A stretch of DNA of 64,000 bases, taken from positions 372,001 to 436,000 of the forward strand of contig JAQSDM010000011.1 in assembly GCA_029945945.1 (NCBI GenBank), given 5' to 3'. This document shows, piece after piece, positions 43,404 to 53,900 of this stretch. Every line of letters begins with the position of its first letter. Positions within the stretch are counted from its first letter, which is position 1. The position numbers and the translations under genes are program-made. This stretch comes from Algoriphagus sp. (GTDB lineage Bacteria > Bacteroidota > Bacteroidia > Cytophagales > Cyclobacteriaceae). Below the pieces are notes generated by a model. It made no database searches and was not told the DNA's origin. It worked only from the letters and a program-made list of their open reading frames with translations.

Positions 43404-44138
43404 ATGCGAGCCATAGTAATTGACGATGAAAGACTAGCGCGAAAGGAGCTAATCACCCTTCTTAATCAACTAGAAACTGTAGAAGTGGTGGGCGAAGCCG
43501 TAAATGTGGACGATGCCAAGGAGAAAATAGAGTTGCTCAATCCTGATGTTATTTTCCTTGACATCCAAATGCCGGAAAAAACAGGTTTTGAGCTCCTTGA
43601 AGAACTTGACAATGTCCCACATGTGATCTTCACAACGGCTTACGACGAATATGCCTTAAAAGCTTTTCAGGTGAATGCGTTGGATTATCTCCTTAAGCCA
43701 ATTGAGCCAAAGCGATTGGAAGAAGCCATCAACAAACTGTTGGTCAAGATGGAGGGAGGTCCAAAAAGCGAACAATATTCATCTTCTCAGAATCAAAAGA
43801 AATTGACTCTGGAAGATCAGGTTTTCGTTAAGGACGGAGACAGATGCTGGTTTGTAAGGCTTTCAAATGTTCGTTTATTCGAATCAGATGGAAACTACAT
43901 CAAAGTGTATTTTGACAACTTCAAGCCAATGATTCATAAATCCCTCAATGCATTGGACGAACGTTTAGATGAAAAATCATTTTTCCGGGCAAGTCGTAAG
44001 CATATTATCAACTTGGGTTGGGTAGAAGCAATAGAGCCTTGGTTCAATGGTGGATTAGTTGTAACATTAAAAGGAGGAGATAGAATTGAGGTAAGTCGCA
44101 GACAAGCAGCGCGATTTAAGGAAATGATGAGCCTCTAA
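43404..44138 (+). CDS. LytTR family response regulator
   Basis: The 244-aa regulator has a receiver domain (1-115; acidic pair DDE at 7-9, phospho-acceptor D53 in FLDIQMPEKTG, K104 region YLLKPIEPKRL) and a C-terminal LytTR DNA-binding domain (about 135-240; FVKDGDRCWFVRL, FESDGNYIKVYF, FFRASRKHIINLGWV, GGDRIEVSRRQAARFKEMM). It is paired with the kinase just upstream. LytTR targets usually have paired direct repeats upstream; none were clear in this window. Confidence 0.95.
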   Translation: MRAIVIDDERLARKELITLLNQLETVEVVGEAVNVDDAKEKIELLNPDVIFLDIQMPEKTGFELLEELDNVPHVIFTTAYDEYALKAFQVNALDYLLKPIEPKRLEEAINKLLVKMEGGPKSEQYSSSQNQKKLTLEDQVFVKDGDRCWFVRLSNVRLFESDGNYIKVYFDNFKPMIHKSLNALDERLDEKSFFRASRKHIINLGWVEAIEPWFNGGLVVTLKGGDRIEVSRRQAARFKEMMSL

Positions 44139-44263
44139 AACTTTCATAGCCAAAAAAAAGCATTTGATTTTCGGTATTAAATTTTGTAATTAGAGGTGTG
44201 TTGGCAGTAAAGCCAGCTAAAAATTAGTTCTCACACACTAAAACGCGTATCTGCCGGCTACAT

Positions 44264-45019
44264 ATGAAAGAGGAGCGGATTTTAATCGTCGAAGACGATA
44301 TCAGCATTGCGGAAAATATTCAGGAAATCCTTGAGCTTCTTGGCTATGTCAACATTGACATTGCAAACTCTGCAAATCAGTGTATCAAAGTAATTAAAAA
44401 GTACCGCCCTGATTTGGTATTCATGGATATCAAACTCAAGGGAGATAAAGACGGAATCGAATTGGGTGAAATAGTGAAACAAATGGTGGATGCACCATTA
44501 GTTTTCGTGACTTCCTATAGTGATCCAACCATAATCGAGCGTGCAAAGCGCATTTCACCGGCAGGCTTTATCGTAAAACCATTCAATACAAATGATATTC
44601 ATGCGATAGTTGAAATTGTCCTTTATAACAAAAGAACGAAGCCAGCCGCAGAAACCACAATTGTTAAAAGCTCAAGTGACAGCCCCTATTTGGTCACGGA
44701 CGCAGTATTTATCAAAGCAGATAATGCCTTCGAGCGGGTTCAGTATGAGGATATTTACTATGTTGAGGCAAATGGAAACATGGTCAACATCTTTACCAAG
44801 AATCGGGATTTCAGTATACGGAAATCAATGAAAGAGATCGAAGATATTCTTCCATCCCAGTTCTTCCTTCGTGTGCAAAAATCTTTCATCGTCCATCTTG
44901 GGCAAATCGAAAGCTTCAACACAAAGGAAATCACCCTCAAACAAGGTGCAATTGTTCAAGTAGGAAGACAATATTACAATAGCTTCCTTGCCAAGCTGAA
45001 TACAATTACAGAAAGCTGA
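44264..45019 (+). CDS. second LytTR response regulator
   Basis: The 251-aa protein has a receiver domain (1-120; EDD at 10-12, D55 in FMDIKLKGDKDG, and IVKPFN) and a LytTR domain (about 150-250; VFIKADNAFERVQYEDIYYVEANGNMVNIF, FLRVQKSFIVHLG, VQVGRQYYNSFLAKL). The receiver is of the type often paired with hybrid or soluble kinases, and differs clearly from the regulator upstream. It lacks its own kinase here and may take phosphate from the same LytS-type kinase. The 125-bp gap before it suggests a separate or additional promoter. A strong terminator follows. Confidence 0.93.
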   Translation: MKEERILIVEDDISIAENIQEILELLGYVNIDIANSANQCIKVIKKYRPDLVFMDIKLKGDKDGIELGEIVKQMVDAPLVFVTSYSDPTIIERAKRISPAGFIVKPFNTNDIHAIVEIVLYNKRTKPAAETTIVKSSSDSPYLVTDAVFIKADNAFERVQYEDIYYVEANGNMVNIFTKNRDFSIRKSMKEIEDILPSQFFLRVQKSFIVHLGQIESFNTKEITLKQGAIVQVGRQYYNSFLAKLNTITES

Positions 45020-45028
45020 GAAAACAAA

Positions 45029-45054
45029 AAGGTGGGCAAAAAACCCACCTCTTT
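45029..45054 (+). terminator. terminator of the LytS/LytTR cluster
   Basis: Arms GGTGGG (45031-45036) and CCCACC (45044-45049) with a 7-nt A-rich loop, then CTCTTT. The U-run is modest. Confidence 0.75.
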
Positions 45055-45059
45055 AGCTT

Positions 45060-45540
45060 AACCAAACAATCAACCAAATAACCCTTACGAGTATTACTCC
45101 TAAGTTCTTTAAGCTCTCAAAATGAATTCAAACTCAGATTGAAGAGCTATTTTTTTAATCAGAGACTTAATTAATCTCTGCTGCTGATAATTAAATTCCG
45201 ATTTTTTAAAGTTGGTTTAGCATTTTCAAATCGGGCAGCTTGTTTAAACATGTCAGTTTTTACTTATATCTCCCTGCTTTTCTTCCTTTGGTATAAAAAG
45301 ATCTCTGAAGTAATAAGTAGGTCTTTATTGTATGATCTATATATGCCAAAAAGCAGCCCAATTTTTTAAAATATTCTATATCAATGGCTTAGGTCAAAAT
45401 ATCAAAAAATTCATGTTCGCGAACGTACACCTATCCGCCAGTTCTGGACAAAAAATTTAAATCAGAAGGGTTACATTTTAATGATTTGATTTCTGGACGA
45501 CGGGGAAAGTCTTCCTTATCCGGATTTTGGTTAAAATAAA
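45060..45540. other. gene-poor intergenic region with a GTTCGCGAAC palindrome
   Basis: About 480 bp lie between the convergent LytTR and PhoH genes, with no open frame that looks coding. The left part is AT-rich without clear structure. At 45415-45424 there is a perfect 10-bp palindrome GTTCGCGAAC inside TGTTCGCGAACGTACA, unusual in this AT-rich setting. TTCTGGAC occurs at about 45441 and again at about 45490. The right 170 bp could be a remnant of a regulatory region whose gene is lost, but I see no gene fragment. No tRNA or known RNA was recognised. Confidence 0.4.
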
Positions 45541-45568
45541 AAAAAGCCCCGTTTGGGGCTTTTCTATT
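45540..45568 (-). terminator. terminator of the PhoH gene
   Basis: Arms AAAAGCCCC (45542-45550) and GGGGCTTTT (45555-45563) with a GTTT loop. In the minus direction it is followed by T-rich sequence (TTTTATTTTAACC). Confidence 0.88.
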
Positions 45569-45583
45569 CTTAATCAAAAGGAA

Positions 45584-46930
45584 CTACAATAGCTCGTTTG
45601 CCAGATTTGCTAACTCTGACCGTTCCCCTTTCTCCAACTTGACATGAGCATAGAGGGGATGGTCTTTCGCCCGATCAATCAAATAGGAAAGTCCATTACT
45701 CTGGCTATCCAAATAAGGGGTATCAATCTGGAAAACATCCCCAGTGAATATGATCTTGGTATTTTCCCCTGCTCTGGAAATAATCGTCTTGATTTCGTGT
45801 GGAGTAAGGTTTTGGGCTTCATCCACAATGAAGAAAATATTGGATAATGAACGCCCTCTGATGTAAGCCAAAGGCTGAATGACCAGTTTTTCCTGATTCA
45901 CCAGTTCTGTGATTTTTTGAAATTCCTTATCTGTCTCTTTGTACTGATTCTGAATGAATTTCAGGTTATCCCAGAGCGGCTCCATATAGGGATTCAATTT
46001 TGACTTGATGTCACCGGGTAGGTAGCCGATGTCCTTATTGCTCAAAGGAACAATTGGGCGGGCGAGGAAAATTTGCTTGTATTCCCTTCGCTGCTCCAAA
46101 GCTCCGGCAAGCGCCAAAAGTGTTTTCCCCGTTCCGGCCACCCCTTGAATTGACACCAATTTAATCTTGGGATTAGTGATGGCATGAAGCGCAAAAGTCT
46201 GCTCTGCATTCTTTGGCTTGATGTTATAAGCCAATTGCTTGTCCACCCTTTCCAAAATATTTTCCTCAGAATTGTAAAAAGTCAACACTGAGTTCTTGTT
46301 ATTTTTCAGAACATAATAGCCATTGGATTTTCTCTTTTTGGCCCCAAGCACAGATTTGGCATCAATGTATCCGGCTTCGTAGATCTTGGTAATTACCTCT
46401 GTATCGATATCTTCCAACACATACTTTCCCGTATTTTCAAGCTCGGTGATATTTTTGATTTTACCCGTTTCATAATCCTCTGCATAGATCTCAAGCGATT
46501 TTGCTTTCAACCGAAGGTTAATATCCTTGCTTACCAGGATCACTTTCCGGTTCTTCTCATGCTGCTTCAGATAGAGGGCTGCATTCAGGATTTTATGATC
46601 ATTTTTCACCTCGCCAAAAATATCATTGGCATTGAGCTGATTATCAGGGTTCATGAGCACGCGGAAATTTCCTTTCGTCTTCCCGTTGAGCGGCGTCCAG
46701 TTATGAATCATGTGATCCTGAGACAACTTATCCAGTAATCGGATAAACTCCCGTGCCTCAAAATTCTTGGTGTCATTGCCTTTTTTGAACTGATCCAGTT
46801 CCTCCAGCACAGTGATCGGTATGACCACATCATGCTCGGCAAAAGTCATTATGGAGTTGTGTGCATAGAGGATTACTGAAGTATCCAGCACAAAGATTTT
46901 CCGATCATTATCGGATTTTGCTCTTGGCAT
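45584..46930 (-). CDS. PIN domain-PhoH-like ATPase/RNase fusion
   Basis: The 448-aa protein joins an N-terminal PIN nuclease domain (about 10-150; FVLDTSVILYAHN with D16, VLEELDQFKK, and NDHKILNAALYL and VSKDINLRLKA with further acidic residues) to a C-terminal PhoH ATPase/helicase domain (about 240-445). The Walker A is GVAGTGKT (263-270) and Walker B FFIVDEAQNLTPHE; IIFTGDVFQIDTPY is also typical. PhoH2-type fusions unwind and cut RNA in other bacteria. All active-site residues appear present. It is monocistronic with its own terminator. Confidence 0.93.
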   Translation of the reverse strand: MPRAKSDNDRKIFVLDTSVILYAHNSIMTFAEHDVVIPITVLEELDQFKKGNDTKNFEAREFIRLLDKLSQDHMIHNWTPLNGKTKGNFRVLMNPDNQLNANDIFGEVKNDHKILNAALYLKQHEKNRKVILVSKDINLRLKAKSLEIYAEDYETGKIKNITELENTGKYVLEDIDTEVITKIYEAGYIDAKSVLGAKKRKSNGYYVLKNNKNSVLTFYNSEENILERVDKQLAYNIKPKNAEQTFALHAITNPKIKLVSIQGVAGTGKTLLALAGALEQRREYKQIFLARPIVPLSNKDIGYLPGDIKSKLNPYMEPLWDNLKFIQNQYKETDKEFQKITELVNQEKLVIQPLAYIRGRSLSNIFFIVDEAQNLTPHEIKTIISRAGENTKIIFTGDVFQIDTPYLDSQSNGLSYLIDRAKDHPLYAHVKLEKGERSELANLANELL

Positions 46931-47059
46931 GCGTCGCGTTGGTTTAAAAATACTGTGTGATTTAATTTAGAAAAATATCAGTTCTATTACTCAAGTATTG
47001 AAAAGAAATTATCGTTAAATAAAATCAAGATTACCTTATCCATTTGAGAATCAAATGAA

Positions 47060-47096
47060 TAAAAAAAGGGCAGAAATGAATTTCCTGCCCTTGATA
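47060..47096 (-). terminator. terminator of the SNF2 helicase gene
   Basis: Arms GGGCAG (47068-47073) and CTGCCC (47085-47090); read on the minus strand the hairpin ends in seven T. Confidence 0.75.
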
Positions 47097-47112
47097 AAGT
47101 TTATTTTGATCC

Positions 47113-50049
47113 TTAGTCCAGTAAAGCAGCAATATCGGATTGATCGAGGCTTTTCATGAAGCTTTCTTCTGTACCAATGAGCTCGCCGGCAAGCGCCAAT
47201 TTCCGGTCCTGCAAGGCCATAATCTTCTCTTCGACCGAATTCCGGCTGATGAATTTATAGATAATGACCTTGTTTTCCTGTCCGATTCGGTGTGCTCTGT
47301 CAATCGCCTGAGCCTCCACAGCAGGATTCCACCAAGGATCAAGCAGAAATACATATTCCGCTTTGGTCAAATTCAATCCAACTCCTCCTGCTTTCAGTGA
47401 AATCAAAAACACCTTCACATCGTCCTGCTCCTGAAATTTTTCCACTTGAGCCTGTCTGTCGCGAGTCGCTCCATCCAGGTAAGCAAATGGAATATTTTCT
47501 TTAACAAGGTATTCTTTTACTATTGCTAAATGCCTCACAAACTGACTAAAAACAAGCACTTTATGACCTTCTGAAATGGTCGATTGGAGCATATATGTCA
47601 CGTCTTCCAACTTGCCCGATTCTCCATCATAGTCATCTCTGACAAGTTTGGGATGATTGGCAATTTGACGAAGTTGGGTAAGGCCTCTAAGTAAGGTAAA
47701 CTGCTGAGTTCCTCTTCCTGCCAGTTGAAGTTCTCCGATTATTTTTTCCCGGTAATAGCTTTTTACTTCCTCATAAATCTTCTCTTGAGCCGGGCTCATC
47801 GCGGAGTATTTCACGTTGATGATCTTTTCCGGCAAATCAGTAGCCACTTGTGATTTCATCCTGCGAAGGATAAAAGGCTTGATCATCGCATGAAGTTTAT
47901 GCGCTTTAGCCATATCGTGCTGCTTTTCGATAGGCTGCTGAAACTGCTTTTTGAAGGAATTCTGATTACCCAGCAAACCCGGATTGACAAAATTCATTTG
48001 AGACCAAAGATCCATCGTACCATTTTCCACAGGCGTACCGGTCAAAATCAGTTTTTGCTTGCTCTTCAACTGATTGACTGCGGCGGCAATGTTGCTTCCC
48101 GGATTCTTGATCGCCTGAGATTCGTCCAGAATGATGTAATTGAAGAAAAACTCCTTCAGTACCTCGATATCCAATCGGGCAATTCCATAGGAAGTAAGCA
48201 CCAAATCATATTCTCCAAATCTCCATGGATCTTTGATCCGCTGCGTTCCGGAATAAACCAAAATCTTCAGATCAGGCGTGAATTTCCTCGCTTCCAATTC
48301 CCAGTTATAAATCAGGGAAGTTGGCATCACCAATAAAGAAGTGAAACCGGGATTAAACTCCTTTTCATAGGCCAGCATTGCCAGAGTTTGGACCGTTTTA
48401 CCCAAGCCCATGTCATCTGCCAGGCAACCTCCAAACTTGAACTCATTCAAAAATCTAAGCCAGTTGTATCCGGCATGCTGATACGGTCTCAGAGTTCCGT
48501 GAAAAAGTGAAGGCACTTCATATTCATCAATTGCCTCAAAATCACGTAACCGTTCCAGCTTCCGACTCAACGTCAACATGACCAGCTCACCTTGCTCCAT
48601 TTCTTTGGCCAATGCCAAGTGATGCTTTCGAAGTACCATTGTATCCAAAGCTCCTTTGTCCTCCATGAAGGAAAAAAGCTCTGAATAATTCACAAACCAA
48701 GAGGCTGGAATTACTGCAATTTCTCCATTCGGGAGTTCAAACTCAGACTTGCCCTGGATGATGAGTTTTCTCAGCTTCGCAAAAGGAACCAGGTAAATTC
48801 CAAACTTGATCAATGCTTTTACATCAAACCAGTCTATATTTTCATTGACTTCAATCGTGATTTTGGCTCGCCCGATGTTGTAGATTTTGCCTTTGGCTAC
48901 ACCTCTCTGGGTAACTTTAATTTTGTTTTCTTCGAGATCTTCTTCGTGATTTCCAATCCATTCGAAAGCCTCAGATTTTGGAAGAGCCTGTTTGCCGGTC
49001 CGAACCTGCATGCCCAAATCACTCAATACCTTTCCAAATGACTTCTCTTTTTGTGTACTTCGAATAGTTTTGTAGAAGGTATATTTTCCGTCTAATTCTT
49101 CCATCCGGACAGAATTTCCCTTTGTTTCAGACTCAGAAGTCTGAATGGGAAAATCAAATTCTCCGTATTTAAATCTCAATTCAAAAACAATTTTATCCTC
49201 CTCTACCGGTTCGTCCTCATTTCCAAAAAGGTCGGGATTATTTCTCGGCAGGTCACTTATCACCAGCAATACCTCCGGGCTGCCACGATCAACTTTGATC
49301 TCAAACCCTTCCGCTACTACATCAAAATGAGTAATCAGTTGGGTGATAAATTTAGAATAATAGGTTTCTTCAAATCGCTTTTCGATTACGATGAATTTCT
49401 TATTCAAAAACGGTTGAAGCTTTTTCCCGTCAATCCCTTTTTCGAAACTGTACAATTGTTGATTCACAACCAGCCAAGCGGGATCTTTACAGATCAGATA
49501 TCCGCCTTTGTATTGCCATTCAAGTTTTTCACCTTTGAATTTGATCGATGGCCAGTAATGTGTGTTTTCCGGATTTTTGAAAAAGTGGAAAAGAACTGTT
49601 GCGCGTTCTGCATTAACAACAATCTCTTTCCAAACAGGATTTCCATCAGATCCCATTTCAAAGAGTCGCTTACCCATCAATCTTGGTAAAATTCCGGCTT
49701 TCAAGATTTCCAGCTTTTCCTCCAATAAAAGCTGAACTTTTTTATCCTCGGTCTTTGTATCAAATATTTTGTGGAGATAATCTTTTGGACGGATGTTGCC
49801 TTTTTTTATGTATGGTTTCACCACCACCTCTGGCTGCATCTCCTCTATCATCTTGATCAGTTCGTAATCCTTCTGATCTAACCCAGAGTCAAACTCAATT
49901 GCATTCGCAGAACTGATATTTTGAAAGGCTAAAGAAAGTCTTCCTTTTTCATCAAGTTGTATTACAAAAGATTCAAAAAGTAAACCTAAATACTCATGAC
50001 TAAAGATAGTATATACTATCTGAAAGGGCTTGTCAGAATCTACAATCAT
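47113..50049 (-). CDS. bacterial SNF2/RapA-like DEAD/H helicase
   Basis: The 978-aa protein has a long N-terminal region (1-500) typical of bacterial SNF2-associated proteins, then the SNF2_N ATPase. It shows RPYQHAGYNWLRFL, Walker A DDMGLGKT (545-552), VMPTSLIYNWELEARKF, YIILDESQAIKNP (Walker B), KLILTGTPVENG, then the helicase C domain with HKVLVFSQFVRHL, YLDGATRDRQ, LISLKAGGVGLNLT and AIDRAHRIGQ. No N-terminal SWIM zinc finger (CxC...CxH) is evident. The role is nucleic-acid remodelling, with unknown target. It lies alone on the minus strand, 213 bp from lspA. Confidence 0.92.
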   Translation of the reverse strand: MIVDSDKPFQIVYTIFSHEYLGLLFESFVIQLDEKGRLSLAFQNISSANAIEFDSGLDQKDYELIKMIEEMQPEVVVKPYIKKGNIRPKDYLHKIFDTKTEDKKVQLLLEEKLEILKAGILPRLMGKRLFEMGSDGNPVWKEIVVNAERATVLFHFFKNPENTHYWPSIKFKGEKLEWQYKGGYLICKDPAWLVVNQQLYSFEKGIDGKKLQPFLNKKFIVIEKRFEETYYSKFITQLITHFDVVAEGFEIKVDRGSPEVLLVISDLPRNNPDLFGNEDEPVEEDKIVFELRFKYGEFDFPIQTSESETKGNSVRMEELDGKYTFYKTIRSTQKEKSFGKVLSDLGMQVRTGKQALPKSEAFEWIGNHEEDLEENKIKVTQRGVAKGKIYNIGRAKITIEVNENIDWFDVKALIKFGIYLVPFAKLRKLIIQGKSEFELPNGEIAVIPASWFVNYSELFSFMEDKGALDTMVLRKHHLALAKEMEQGELVMLTLSRKLERLRDFEAIDEYEVPSLFHGTLRPYQHAGYNWLRFLNEFKFGGCLADDMGLGKTVQTLAMLAYEKEFNPGFTSLLVMPTSLIYNWELEARKFTPDLKILVYSGTQRIKDPWRFGEYDLVLTSYGIARLDIEVLKEFFFNYIILDESQAIKNPGSNIAAAVNQLKSKQKLILTGTPVENGTMDLWSQMNFVNPGLLGNQNSFKKQFQQPIEKQHDMAKAHKLHAMIKPFILRRMKSQVATDLPEKIINVKYSAMSPAQEKIYEEVKSYYREKIIGELQLAGRGTQQFTLLRGLTQLRQIANHPKLVRDDYDGESGKLEDVTYMLQSTISEGHKVLVFSQFVRHLAIVKEYLVKENIPFAYLDGATRDRQAQVEKFQEQDDVKVFLISLKAGGVGLNLTKAEYVFLLDPWWNPAVEAQAIDRAHRIGQENKVIIYKFISRNSVEEKIMALQDRKLALAGELIGTEESFMKSLDQSDIAALLD

Positions 50050-50262
50050 ACTATTTGTTACCTAAACTATATATAGGTTTCTTGACCGGGCAAATCAAAG
50101 CAACCAAAATGAGACTCATACCCGGTTTAAAAAGGATATGCAAGGTGAAAATTACAGAAAAAGACCGTTTATTTTTAAAAAATGGCGGTTTATTTCAAAA
50201 ACAAGTATTCAGTCTCAGTTCTCAGAAAAAGTATATTGAAAACTGCGACTGAATACTCAATT

Positions 50263-50889
50263 CTATTCCATGATCTCCATGTCTTGAGGAGTTGATTGAT
50301 CTTCTTTTCTGGGCTCAGGAAAAAATCTATTTTGGAAGATTAATATAATAGCTACTCCGATAAATATAGAGGCATCTGCAACATTGAAAATCGGCCAAAG
50401 AGCAGTGTAGCTTCCACCCCAAAGTGGAATCCAATCAGGAATATATCCTTCCCATAAATCGAAATAAAACATATCTACAACCTGACCATGAAACCATGGC
50501 GTTGGTGCATTGTAAGGAGCATTATTTAACCAAATCCCATAGAAAACCGAATCAACCAGATTCCCGATCGCTCCACCCAAAATCATAGAAATACATAGAA
50601 TGTAAACCGGATTCTGCCTGTTGGCAATGATGTAATAGAGATAATAGCCAATCCCCACCATGGCAACCAGGCGAAAAGTGGTCAAAATCAATTTGCCATA
50701 TTCAGACCCCAGTTCCATCCCAAATGCCATTCCGGGATTGGTGGTGTAGTGCAACTTGAACCAGTCTCCGAAAATCAGAATCTGACCGGGTGTACCAAAG
50801 TCCATCTCAAAATGAACAAGCATTTTGACAGCCTGATCAATCAGGATTACCAGCAGCGCGATGCCAAAGTATTTCAGGTATTTATTCAT
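50263..50889 (-). CDS. lspA: lipoprotein signal peptidase (signal peptidase II)
   Basis: LspA cleaves prolipoprotein signal peptides in the inner membrane. The 208-aa protein has four transmembrane helices, KLHYTTNPGMAFGM, ILGGAIGNLVDSVFYG, and the catalytic aspartates in GQVVDMFYF (D139) and FNVADASI (D172). Compared with the usual 160-170 aa it has an insert of about 35 residues before the first Asp and between the two (FYGIWLNNAPYNAPTPWFHG and DLWEGYIPDWIPLWGGSYT), as in other Bacteroidota. It starts 16 bp after ileS, a gene pair also seen in Proteobacteria. Many lipoproteins of this window depend on it. Confidence 0.95.
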   Translation of the reverse strand: MNKYLKYFGIALLVILIDQAVKMLVHFEMDFGTPGQILIFGDWFKLHYTTNPGMAFGMELGSEYGKLILTTFRLVAMVGIGYYLYYIIANRQNPVYILCISMILGGAIGNLVDSVFYGIWLNNAPYNAPTPWFHGQVVDMFYFDLWEGYIPDWIPLWGGSYTALWPIFNVADASIFIGVAIILIFQNRFFPEPRKEDQSTPQDMEIME

Positions 50890-50905
50890 TATCTAAATTT
50901 TACGC

Positions 50906-53900
50906 TCAGGCTTTTTTTACCAATACGGCAATTTCAAAATCATCCATGTCAAGCATTACTGCGCCTTCCGGATTTGCGGAGAGCTCCAAACTCAATGCCT
51001 GAGTCTCGGACTGAATATAATCACCAAATCCCGCCAAAGAAGCGTTTACCAAATCATTATCATTTGCAATCGTCACATAAATCTTGTCTTGCACTTCCAG
51101 TCCCATGTCTTTTCGAAGATTCTGAATTCTGTTTACCAGATCACGGGCAATCCCTTCCTGCTTGAGTTCGTCGGTCAGAGTCACGTCCAAAGCCACCGTC
51201 ACTCCCTGATCGGAAGCCACAGACCAGCCTGGAATATCCTGGGAAGTAATCAATACTTCTTCCAAAAGAAGCTCGATTGATTCGCCTTCCACATCCACTG
51301 AAATCTTGCCTTCCTGCTCGATTTGTGTAATTTCGGATTGACCCCATTTGTTGATAGCCGCTACTACAAAACGCATCTTTTGTCCCAGTTTCTTACCCAG
51401 AAGAGGAAGATTTGGTTTCACGCTTTTTACAAGAATTCCCGAAGCATCATCGATGTACTCGATCGCTTTGATGTTCACTTCAGACTTGATCAGCTCTTCT
51501 ACGTGAGCAATCTGAGTTTGTGATTTTGCATTCAGTACCGGAATCAGGATTCGCTGCAACGGCTGGCGAACCTTCATTTTCTCTTTCTTTCGAAGTGAGT
51601 GAACAAGTGAAGATATTGTCTGAGCCATGTCCATGCTGGCTTCCAGATCTGCATTGATCAAGACAGAATCCGCAGAAACCCAATCGGTCAGGTGGATAGA
51701 AGCTTTTGCATCTGATCCCGACTCAGTCAGATTCTGATACAACCAATCTGCGTAAAAAGGAGCAAAAGAAGACATCAACTGCGAAAGAGAAAGCAAGCAC
51801 TCATACAAAGTTTCATAGGCCGCCCGCTTATCCGCATTCATTTCTCCTCTCCAGAATCTCTTCCTTGCAAGACGCACGTACCAGTTGGACACATGATCCA
51901 CGGTGAAATTCATGATCGCACGGGTCGCTTTCGTCGCGTCGTAATTATCCATCGATTCCTCCACTTCGGTGATCAAGGACTGAAGCTTGGAGATGATCCA
52001 CTGATCGAGTTCAGCGCGCTCGTTTACCGGAATTGCTTTTGATTTATCATACACAAAAGCATCCAGATTGGCGTAAAGCGCAAAGAAATTATAGGTATTC
52101 TGAAGGGTGCCAAAGAAGCGTCTCTGCACTTCAGCTACGCCATCCAGATTGAATTTCAGGTTATCCCAAGGGTTGGCATTGCTAAGCAAATACCAGCGCA
52201 AGGCATCCGGTCCGTATTCTTTCAATGTCTTGAACGGATCCACAGCATTGCCCAATCTCTTGGACATTTTGTTTCCGCTTTTGTCCAGGACAAGTCCGTT
52301 GGCTATGACATTTTTGAAAGCCACGCTGTCGAAAAGCATCACAGCGATTGCATGCAACGTAAAGAACCAGCCACGAGTCTGATCCACGCCTTCGGCGATG
52401 TAGTCAGCAGGATAATTTGCTTTGAAAATTTCCTCGTTTTCGAATGGATAATGCCATTGAGCATAAGGCATCGCGCCTGAGTCAAACCAAACATCAATCA
52501 GATCCGCCTCCCGTACCATCTTTTCTCCTTTGTCAGAAACCAAAATCACATCATCCACAAAAGGGCGATGAAGATCCAGCTCTTTGCCTTCGTAAGGAGA
52601 TTTTGCCATAAAGCCTTTGGCTACTGACTTCTCGATTTCGGCATTCAACTCAGCGATTGAGCCGATGCATTTCTCTTCCGTTCCGTCGGTTGTTCTCCAG
52701 ATTGGAAGAGGCGTACCCCAGAATCGGGAGCGGCTTAGATTCCAGTCCACCAAATTTTCCAGCCAGTTGCCAAAGCGACCTGTCCCGGTTGCTTCCGGTT
52801 TCCAGTTGATAGTTTTATTCAGCTCGACCATGCGATCCTTGTAAGCGGTGGTTTTAATAAACCAGCTTTCCATCGGATAATAAAGGATCGGCATGTCAGT
52901 TCTCCAGCAATGCGGATAGCTGTGCTCGTATTTTTCGACCTTGAAGGCCTTGTTTTCATTTTTCAGAATGATGGAAATGATCACATCCGTGTTTTTGTAA
53001 TCAGCCGCATTCTCATCATCCTTCGGGTAATTCTTCACAAAGAAATCATTCACACCAAAAGTCTTGTGTGCGGTGATTCCATGCTCTTTCATCTTGCCCA
53101 AAAGGTATTCTCCAACTAGTGGAATAAATTTCCCCTGCTTGTCTACGATCGGAATTTCATTTCCCTGCTCATCTTTCACAAAGACACCAGGCACATTATT
53201 CTGAACCAAAGTTCGAAAGTCATCCGCACCAAAAGCTTTAGCAAGGTGAACGATTCCGGTACCATCTTCGGTCGTCACATAATCACCGGAAACCACCGTG
53301 AAAGCAGGTTTTGGAAGTTCCAACCCTGCGATCGGGAACAATTGCTCATACTCCCAACCCAGCATGGTTTTACCTTTGAACTCTTCGATCACCTCGAACG
53401 GGATCAATTTGTCCCCAGACTTATAGTCTTCCAGTTTCAACTCTGCAGCTTTTGGATTCAAGTAACCATTCATTCTGGCTTTCGCCAGGATCACCGTTGC
53501 CGGCTCAAAAGTATACGGGTTGAAAGTCTTCACTTTCACATAATCCAGGTTCTCACCAATTGCCAAAGCCGAGTTGGAAGGCAAAGTCCATGGCGTGGTC
53601 GTCCAGGCAAGGATGAACGTATTTTCTTCTCCTTTCAGCTTAAACTGCGCTGTGATGGAAGTGTCTTTTATGTCTTTATAAGTACCAGGCTGATTAAGTT
53701 CGTGTGAACTCAAACCTGTACCCGCAGCAGGCGAAAATGGCTGAATCGTGTACCCTTTGTACAACAACCCTTTGTCATAAAGTTTGCGAAGAAGCGACCA
53801 CAAGCTCTCGATATAATTTGAATCAAACGTGATGTAAGGATCATCCAGATCCACCCAGTAACCGATTTTCACAGTCAGGTCATCCCATTCGTTTTTGTAT

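Noticed and set aside
50055-50252. 65-aa plus-strand frame between lspA and the SNF2 gene
   Set aside because: Basic, low-complexity product, no family pattern, no convincing promoter; probably chance in AT-rich intergenic DNA.
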